The translations under genes and the position numbers were made by a program. A DNA stretch of 64,000 nt, from positions 24,646,365 to 24,710,364 of the forward strand of contig BTRK01000006.1 of NCBI GenBank assembly GCA_036245805.1, given 5' to 3'. The notes beneath the pieces were generated by a model. It was not told where the DNA came from. It saw only the letters and a list, made by a program, of their open reading frames with translations, and searched no databases. Position 1 is the stretch's first letter; every line of letters starts with the position of its first letter. Positions 56,864-64,000 of the stretch are shown here, piece after piece. The DNA comes from Pristionchus mayeri. Its lineage: Eukaryota > Nematoda > Chromadorea > Rhabditida > Neodiplogasteridae.

Positions 56864-57796
56864 CTACAACATGTAATTCTGATCGATGTCAGCCACTCCA
56901 CAGGGTCCCTCTGTATCTCCCGAGATCTGATGCAGAGTTGGGGCAGTCCATCCACCAAAGGAATGGAAGTGATCCATCGAGGTCTGTGGAGACAATAGAC
57001 ATTGATCTTTGATCTCTCCCACCTCTTTATTCCAATGTGCCCACCAGAGAGGCAATTCCGCGCCTCCCGTCCAATCTCCCACGATCTCCGCCCACCAGAT
57101 ACGTTCAGTGTAGATGCCGACCTGGAAGAGACCCCATCTCTCCCTCTCCCCCCCCTCCCCCTCCCCCTCCTCCCTCCTCTCGTACCTTCATTCTCAATTC
57201 CCTCGCAGCATCAATCATCTGCTGAATGAATACTCTGTTCTCCTCCTTGTCTTCCTTCCACGCGAACTTCTCGATATCCAGCCAGAGTGTTCCAATTCGA
57301 GCTCCTGCTGCACGAAGAGCAGACACTGATTTATTCACCTCAACCCTCCAATTCTCAATGGAGATCTCCCTTCTCAACCTGGTCTGTTCCATTTCCGCAT
57401 CCACTGGCGAAGCATGGGAAGAGATACGCATCGGTGGAGAAACCTGAGAGGGTACTCTCCACAGTTGGATAAGAAGAGCGAGAAATTACCTGCGAGTCGT
57501 GCATTCTCAATGTTGCTTATTCCCGTGTTGTCGAGATTTCCGTTTGATCTGAACATCGATCAATGCTCCTCTCCACTCATTTCAATCTCATCAGCTTACC
57601 TGAATACTCGACCGATGTAGAATTCGTAGCTAATATTCTTGAAGCATTGGAACATGGGAGTTGTGATCGGCTGAGGAGCAGAAGTGGGAGAAAAATCAGT
57701 GGAACTCACCAAAATGGCATCGAAGCCGAGTTTTCCATTGGCAGAAGCGAATATCGCTGCTGAAAATATTAGTGATGCGAACATAACTGCTGACCC
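56864..57796 (-). CDS. GH25-type lysozyme, second paralogue
   Basis: Minus-strand homologue of the lysozyme at 49083-50178. The first exon encodes the signal peptide MFASLIFSAAIFASANG and GFDAI. Later exons give ITTPMFQCFKNISYEFYIGR, NTGISNIENARLAG, ARIGTLWLDIEKFAW (the DxE motif), FIQQMIDAARELRMK, VGIYTERIWWAEIVG, LPLWWAHWNKE and, in the last exon, FHSFGGWTAPTLHQISGDTE and GPCGVADIDQNYML with stop at 56864-56866. Signal peptide, catalytic Asp and DxE pair are all kept, so activity is plausible. It differs from its neighbour at many sites, so the duplication is old. An alternative ATG lies at 57823. Confidence 0.9.
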
Positions 57797-58319
57797 CGAT
57801 CGATGGAAGTCGGAGAAAAGCACTGAAAACCCTTATCACTCACTTATCACTATCAACCTCACATTTGTAATCATCAGACAGACGAATATGAGATTTATTG
57901 TTACTTCAAATAACACATGCGATATTCAATAGGGCTAAGGAGACGATGTTCAATGGAATACGAGCTCTCTAAATCGAAACCTTCAAATAATAGAAGGAAC
58001 TCGAGACGACGTGATCATTATTTGATGGAGGCTTTGCATGACTATTCATTACTTACAAGCTATCACCTCTATTGGTGTTTTGTACCGGTGGATGGAAGGA
58101 TGGAGAGTATACGAATATCACTAGATAATTCAATGTTATTCATTTTTTTTCATCAGTAGATCAGTGTTTCATCTAGAATAACGAGATGTGATTGTGTGTT
58201 CTCCTCCTGGGGATTCCTGGCAATAGATTGAAGTGAGATTGAGGGAGAGTGCATCCATCAACTGTCTTGAAGGATCGATCACGAATGTTGTACAACATTC
58301 CTAAATGCACTTGGATATG
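57797..58319. other. Spacer between lysozyme and GST-like genes
   Basis: Promoter side of the minus-strand lysozyme and 3' side of the GST-like gene. No exon or repeat was recognised. Confidence 0.5.
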
Positions 58320-60012
58320 TTATGCATACTTGGTTGCCAAGGGATGGATGAATATCTGACCGGTGAGAGACTCCATGTCAGCGACTCTCTTGCAGTGGTT
58401 GTACAACAGAGGGAGTCGATCGAAGAAACTCGGTCTATGGAAGATGATGGGATTGATCAGAGAGGCCAGAGAGAGATCAGCCCATGTCACCTCAATTTAC
58501 TTCCTTCCTTTCACTTGGAAAACAACGGATTCTTACAACTTGAACTGGATTGTAAGTACTCTAGAACTTGATATTTCTCTCCTTCTTACCTCATCTCCTA
58601 CAATCCATTTGCCTCCATTCCTCCTCAGAATCTCTTCGAATGCAGGGCCGATGAATGAGACGAAGAGACGACGAGACTTCTCCTCCAGAGATTCCATCTA
58701 TAATACTCACTCACTTTGCTACTTCTCAAAACTCCCAAAACATAAAATTCGTTGTTTTATGAAGAGTAAATGTATGAATTGAATTAATATGTGAATGCAT
58801 CAAAGTTGAGATTGGAGACACATGGAGGAAGATGAATCTTCTCTTTTCTTCAATGTACCTCGTAGTCATCCCATTCCCTGTACTCTGCAATTCTGATCCA
58901 CTGTCTCATTCTCTTCCTCGCATCGTCGACTGCATCTGTGACCACGTCGACGATCGAATCCTCAGCTGCTGTTCGACCAGAGAGATCTGATGAAGAGAGA
59001 TCAACACTATCCGCCCCCCTTCGTCCCTTCCTTCTATCAAGAGACCTTTGATTGTCTCTTTTACCGAACTTGTGACCTTCATCATTTGAAAACTCTCATC
59101 AATCATTTTCACGCGGTAGCTCAGCGTATCTTATGATAGGGTAGCATAAACATTGGAAACCGGTTGAGATCTCAGTTCATTTTGGACAGGGAAAACGGCA
59201 AATGTTTGTTAGGACAAAAAGCGAAAAAAATGAGTGAATGGGATGGTTACCGTATCTCCATGCGAGATGTCTGCAGATTGAATTGACACTCGAGAGACGA
59301 AGACCATTCAATTCGAGAACTGGAGTGGAAGAGAAGGGAAAACCTGGAATGTCTCTCTTGTGATTGGCGAAGGGGATGGAAACCAAATGTTTTCTTCCTT
59401 TTCTCATTATCTCTAATGTGAGAGGAGAGCCCATTAATCTCAAGACGTTTCCGTCTGCGAGATTCATCCATTTCCCCTCTCGAAACTCCCGGAAATCAAC
59501 CAACAACTGTCCATTCCCTAGAGGAAAGAAAATGTGAAATGTGTCAGAGGACTGATGAGAACGTCTGAGACAAGAGGATAAGGGGGTGAAGGGGAAGAAG
59601 GAAGGTGCACTCTCACCGTAGAAGTCCGTGCCCGTCTCTTCGACTGTCCGCGTCTCGAAGGGAACGTGAGCGAAGGCGAAGATCATACGGATCAGAAGAG
59701 ATTCTTCCTGCAATTAAGATACTGTCGATTGATTGATTCGTGATTACTTCAATCTCTTTAGTTCGATTCATTTGCCGTTGTTAACGATGGAAGGAGAGGT
59801 AATTCTAACTAGAATGGGCTCACTTTCACATGAGATTCGACCAGTTCTGATTGTGATCTAACTCACGTGAAACTACGAAAGGTGAGAGAAGACTTCCAAA
59901 CCTGCTCATTATCATCGTACAACACGTATTCGGGGGAATTGTAGCTGTAGCTCGGCTTGACTGACTCCTCCTCCTCTCCACTCTCCAATATGAAATTCCT
60001 CAGTGCGTCCAT
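58320..60012 (-). CDS. Divergent glutathione S-transferase-like protein
   Basis: The order of parts is that of a cytosolic GST. There is a thioredoxin-fold half with LLIRMIFAFAHVPFETRTVE (about 59708-59619) and the PFSSTPVLELNGLRLSSV region with CRHLAWRYG (to about 59253). A helical C-terminal half follows, with DARKRMRQWIRIAEY (about 58980-58864), KSRRLFVSFIGPAFEEIL, WADLSLASLINPIIF and a tail ending LATKYA at 58320. The first exon, from 60012, is short and acidic (LESGEEEESVKPSYSY), and the usual catalytic Tyr region is not clearly conserved. An extra segment (GKWMNLADGN) lies between the two N-terminal blocks. Exon joins in the middle are approximate. Conjugating activity is uncertain; a non-catalytic GST-fold protein is possible. 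Confidence 0.6.
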
Positions 60013-63000
60013 TCCAAAATCCTGCAATGATACAGAGTAGTAGTAGGTTAGTGGAGGGAATGGAGGAGAAAATGAGAGATGTCAAGATCAGTTTATGATT
60101 GGTGGAAGACGAGATGAAGAATGATGAGGAGGGAATAAACCAGACAACGAATGATCTACCAGCATCACATGCATGGATATGAGGAGTGTAAGAGGTTCTC
60201 TAGTGCCTGTTCCTCTCTCACTTCTCAATTCTCAACCTGGAATCGAAGGGCGAACGATGAGCAAACAGTAAAAGGCGCACTTTTTGCAGCTCTGCAACAG
60301 AATGGACAACATCCTCAGAGTGAACAAGTGAACATCTTCCCACTACTTCCGAATCCAAACTTTGCCCATTCATTCCTTGTCTACTCGATGTAATCGAGAA
60401 GTGAACCCTTCTTAATTACCTGAGTCTCCGTTTTCACAGTCACGCTAAGCGTTCTGAATCCAAGTGCCCGCTGAAAGATTCCACTTGATCACAAATATGG
60501 ACAGTTTCAAACCTTGAGAAGCGGGATTGGTTCATCTGACCAAGAGACGGATTTGACCATGCTACTACAGTACGAGGAGTACCAGGAGAGGAAAGTGGAT
60601 TATGCTTCTTCCCCTATCATCCGGAGTTGTTCCTTGGTCGACTGCCCCTCCCCTCTCCTTCTCTTCCCCTCTCTCTACTTATCATTCTCTCTCCCAATTG
60701 GCCGACTCTCCCCCCCCCTCTCTCTGGAGAAATGCCTGCGGCGAGAGACAGACGATGAATGAAGGAGGATAAATCACGTATCCAATTCGAAGTCCACTAG
60801 TTTGCAGAGGTGAAAACGATTTGAATGGGATCATATTTAGATAGTATGAAGTGAGGGAGAAGGAGATGAAAGAGGATGATCTACCCAGTGAAGCGAGAGA
60901 ATGGAAGAGAATGATTGTGAACGAACGATTAGCTGTACTCTAACGATCACATAAACAGATTTGTCCTTTGATTTTCCCTCAACCGCACCCGATTCTGTTT
61001 GATTACTAGAAGAAGAGAGAAGTTGTAATGGAGGAGGAAAACCATCGGAGGGACAGGGGAAGGAAAAAGTAGGGAAGGGAAGAGGAGAAAGAGGAGTCTC
61101 GAGGCAACGAATGTTGTGGTTATGAGAGGAGGAGAATTGAGGTAGCAGTGAGAGGAGGTTGATGACAACCCCCCACCCCCCCCCCCTCCCCTACACGTTG
61201 CATGAAAACACTGTTGAAAGTACGCGAATTGGTAGAGGAAACGGATTCAGAATTGTGCAGAAACGATGAGGGAGAGAACAAAGAGAAGAGATAGGAGTAG
61301 AGAGTGATAAGGGAGGATCAGAGAGAGGAAGGGAGGAAATGAGGGGAAGCGACTGTTCCACAGGAAAGGAACATTCTGACAACCAACTTATTTAGCCTCC
61401 CCCTATTTTCCACTGAACAATTGGTTTTCTATAATGTTTAATGGAACAAAGTATTTCGAAGCATGATTCGATTGGGTATTGAAATTGCAGTTCATCCAAA
61501 AAAGAGGGGAGTGAAAGAGAGTAAATGGAAGGGGGAGAGAGTGGAGTAAACAACCAAAGCTATGACGAGAAAAGTTTCACGAGTCTCAAAGCACAGCAAA
61601 TTTGTGAAGTGAGAGGAGGATAGCGCAAGTATCTCTTAGCCTTGAATACGAACGGAAAAAAAGTAACTATCGGAGAGTAGAGTAAATTACTTTCGAGTTA
61701 ACTCGAGGGAAGGGTGATTTCGATTGTTGGAGTTGCATCAAAACCGTGTGGTGAAAGCATCAACTTATGAGCGGAAACAGAAAAAAACGCGCAAAAGGTA
61801 TGGGTCAGCAGCATGAAGAGAGCACTTTGTCAAGATTGTGATCTACTCTGAGATGAGACGGATAGGAAAGAGTGGAGGAAATGGAACTGTGGCGGGAAAA
61901 TAGAGTGATCGAGGGGAAGAGTGAGTCTAGAGATGAAGAAGAGGAGAATGCCTCCCGAGTTCCCTCAATATCACATAACTGAGGTGAAATGGGACGACAA
62001 CTGGTGAGAAGAAATGAAGAACTGATTGAGTCAGAGAAGAATTGAGAGTCTAAGGAGACCAAAATAAAGGAAGAATGATGATTCCACTTCTTAGTGAAGG
62101 GAAGAACTACGAACGAAATGAGCAGTAGAAGAGATCAAAGAGAGACCCGCGAAGAGATGTTAATTACTCGTGAAATGGTGTTTGCACTGATAGTGCTCTA
62201 TCTCCATTGAGAGATGAGAGAATGAGTGGAGGAGGAAGAGGAGGGAATGTCTCAACTAAAGGCTGCTTCAAATGACCTTCTCCAATAGGAACAACTCGAC
62301 CAATTTCAGTTCGAATCCACTCTCAACTACCGAGTTCTGGTGAAGAACGTCTGTTTACAGTGATGATGAACTGTCAAGTCAATGGAAGTAAGGAAATGTG
62401 ATGGCCCCGCTCTCTGGGAGGTTGAACACATCCGAGATCATATGGAATTGAGAGATTTATCATATGGTCAATTAGATCATCACCTACAATGATTCCACTA
62501 CGTGTGATGGGGAGAGTCGAACACAATATGGAGAGTCGATACTATGGACAACACTCACTAAATTATCTATGAGAAGAGTCAATTTCTACCATTCCAAAAC
62601 ACTTCCTGTAATGTAAAAAGAGACAGCAAAAAAGATAGGCATAGTGATATGGTTGGTTTCACTTCAAACAGAGACTATTTCGACTGGCAAAGAGAGATAG
62701 TTTCAAATATCGTAAAATGGTCGACTCACAATTCCACGTGTGAATATCTCCTCTCTTCGTTCGAATGCAATCACTTTTCCTTATTTCGGGAAAATGCGTT
62801 CGTTCCTTGATCGAAGGAGTGCGAATATTTGCGTGTGGCTCGTTATGAGTGCTTGTCAGCCTTCTCGTCGGCCTCTTTCCCTTCTTTTTTTCACCCGTAC
62901 TTCTATCCTTTCTCTTCCTCTCTCATCCTTTTCCCTTCTTTCTCCCTTTCTCTCACTATCTTCTCTCTCTTCGAATCCCCTTTTCTCTCGTCGATAAGCT

Positions 63001-63290
63001 CATTTTTTGCCATCCTCTAGTGAGCATGGGCAAACGTTTCACGGCTCCCATTTAGTCTCCTCTAATAGCGTGTTCTCTCACTCCCTTCTCTCCCTCTCTG
63101 AATCCTCTCTCTAATGTCCTCTCTCTCTCATTCCAGCTGGATCTCCATTCATTTTTCCCCATCTGGGACTCCTCGTGATATGACCAACTATTTCATACAA
63201 ATCGTATAAATCGAACAACAATACACGTAACGGGAACGAACGAATATCTACAGACACGAGACTACCGTATCATGGGGATTCGGCATCGGG
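60013..63290. other. 3.3-kb purine-rich spacer
   Basis: No exon is supported. From about 60800 to 62300 the plus strand is strongly G/A-rich, so it is pyrimidine-rich on the strand of the GST-like gene that it precedes. A short C/T-rich block lies at 62860-63130 next to the 3' end of the acyltransferase. C runs occur at 60711-60718 and 61176-61186. Open frames are low complexity. Confidence 0.5.
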
Positions 63291-64000
63291 TCAGACAACG
63301 GTAGTCTTCACTGAGCCCTTCCACTTATGGTACACAAACTTGTCGATTCCTCCGTAGAAATAGCTGATTATTCCCGATGTGACGAAGAAATATGCGAGTC
63401 CGCACTGAATTCGATGGTGGAATGCATTGATGAGTGGTTGATACCTGTACTGGCCCAATGCACGTCAGATGGTACGTCCACACTGAGATTACAGTCAACC
63501 AGAAGAAGAAAGAGAAGACCTTCACGATGAAGTTGGTGGGTCGCTCGTGAGACTGATGCGTATTCATTATCACTCCCCCAGTCAAAACAGTTTCAAGATT
63601 TGCATCTCTCACAATACAATTTTCTCTTTCGGTGGTTTGAATATAAGGAGTGAACGTACACTCCTCCAGACTCCCTGTCCAGTCGAAGTATCGAAGAGTC
63701 TCGCTGAACATCTTTCTTCACTGTAGAACTGAGAGAGACGAGCTTCCTTCGACTGCCAAAGCCTGCACGGGGAGAGAGAGAGAGAAGGAGGGAGAGGGGG
63801 TACTCACTCATTCAACCACTTGGTCAGTTCTTCCTTCTCCTTCGGAACTGTCTCGATGGGGATCTTCTCAACGTGGAAGTGTACCTGAATCCTCTCCATT
63901 CTCTCCTCTCCACTTCAAGGCAGCCCTCCCTCTCCCCTCTCTCTACCTCTCTGGGTGATCTTCCTTGCACGACGAGATTCACTTCACTCTGCACGATGTC
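63291..64000 (-). CDS. Lysophospholipid acyltransferase (AGPAT5/LCLAT1-like), 3' part
   Basis: Only the C-terminal part lies in the window; the catalytic HX4D region would be to the right. Visible pieces are VQSEVNLVVQGRSPR at the edge, then VHFHVEKIPIETVPKEKEE and LTKWLNE, spliced to LWQSKEARLSQFYSEERC. These match the PlsC-family segment after the catalytic core in animal AGPAT5/LCLAT1-type proteins. A hydrophobic helix (FIVKVFSFFFWLTVISVW) and a second one (GLAYFFVTSGIISYFYGG) follow. The end is KWKGSVKTTVV, with stop at 63291-63293. Such enzymes acylate lysophospholipids in ER or mitochondrial membranes. Which paralogue this is cannot be said from the fragment. Confidence 0.75.

Noticed and set aside
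59105..59155. tRNA-like word (GCGGTAGCTCAGC) near 59114
   Set aside because: The rest of a tRNA (anticodon arm, T loop with GTTCRA, acceptor pairing) is not present in the following 75 bases.
60151..60762. Plus-strand frames near 60150-60760
   Set aside because: No splice chain, domain or composition unlike the surrounding spacer was found.

Overview
This is a gene-dense stretch of animal nuclear DNA, most probably from a nematode. The genes are split by many short introns (about 41-60 bases is common), with GTGAG-type donors and CAG/TAG acceptors. The families are animal ones: a TWK-type two-pore K+ channel, an SLC8 Na+/Ca2+ exchanger with two Calx-beta domains, an SLC37 transporter, and GH25 lysozymes of the nematode lys type. 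A diplogastrid such as Pristionchus is a weak guess. There is no bacterial, plasmid, phage or CRISPR content.

Layout. 1-3990: 5' part of a CR1-like LINE on the minus strand, its endonuclease region split by a ~2 kb foldback element. 4542-6419 (+): an orphan gene, basic at the N-terminus and very acidic after that, built by matching splice phases. 8566-13063 (+): Angel-type CCR4-family endonuclease/exonuclease/phosphatase, with a hAT-type palindromic MITE in one intron. 14224-17126 (+): K2P channel. 22552-27373 (+): Na+/Ca2+ exchanger. 28265-31462 (-): SLC37-type transporter. 32675-33838 (-) and 34465-38220 (+): spliceosome factor CWC15 and replication factor GINS1/PSF1, head to head; a LINE fragment lies in the GINS1 intron. 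38843-44308 (-): LAPTM4-like tetraspan with a long charged tail, carrying another foldback element in its last intron. 45481-48200: nested mariner-like elements followed by a 502-base palindrome with target duplications. 49083-50178 (+) and 56864-57796 (-): two GH25 lysozymes flanking 54239-56113 (+), an LDLa-containing neuropeptide precursor of the insect prohormone-4 type. 58320-60012 (-): divergent glutathione S-transferase-like gene. 63291-64000 (-): 3' end of a lysophospholipid acyltransferase, cut by the window edge.

The genes do not form one pathway. The left half is a run of plus-strand genes; the right half alternates. Total coding lengths divide by three for the models of GINS1 (198 aa), K2P (494 aa), the plus-strand lysozyme (184 aa), the neuropeptide precursor (194 aa), Angel (600 aa with a tentative first exon) and the orphan (236 aa), which supports those exon boundaries. 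The long gene-free stretches are mostly simple pyrimidine- or purine-rich DNA, and the sign of the skew tends to follow the direction of the next gene downstream. Everything here comes from reading the sequence; no database search or transcript data was available.
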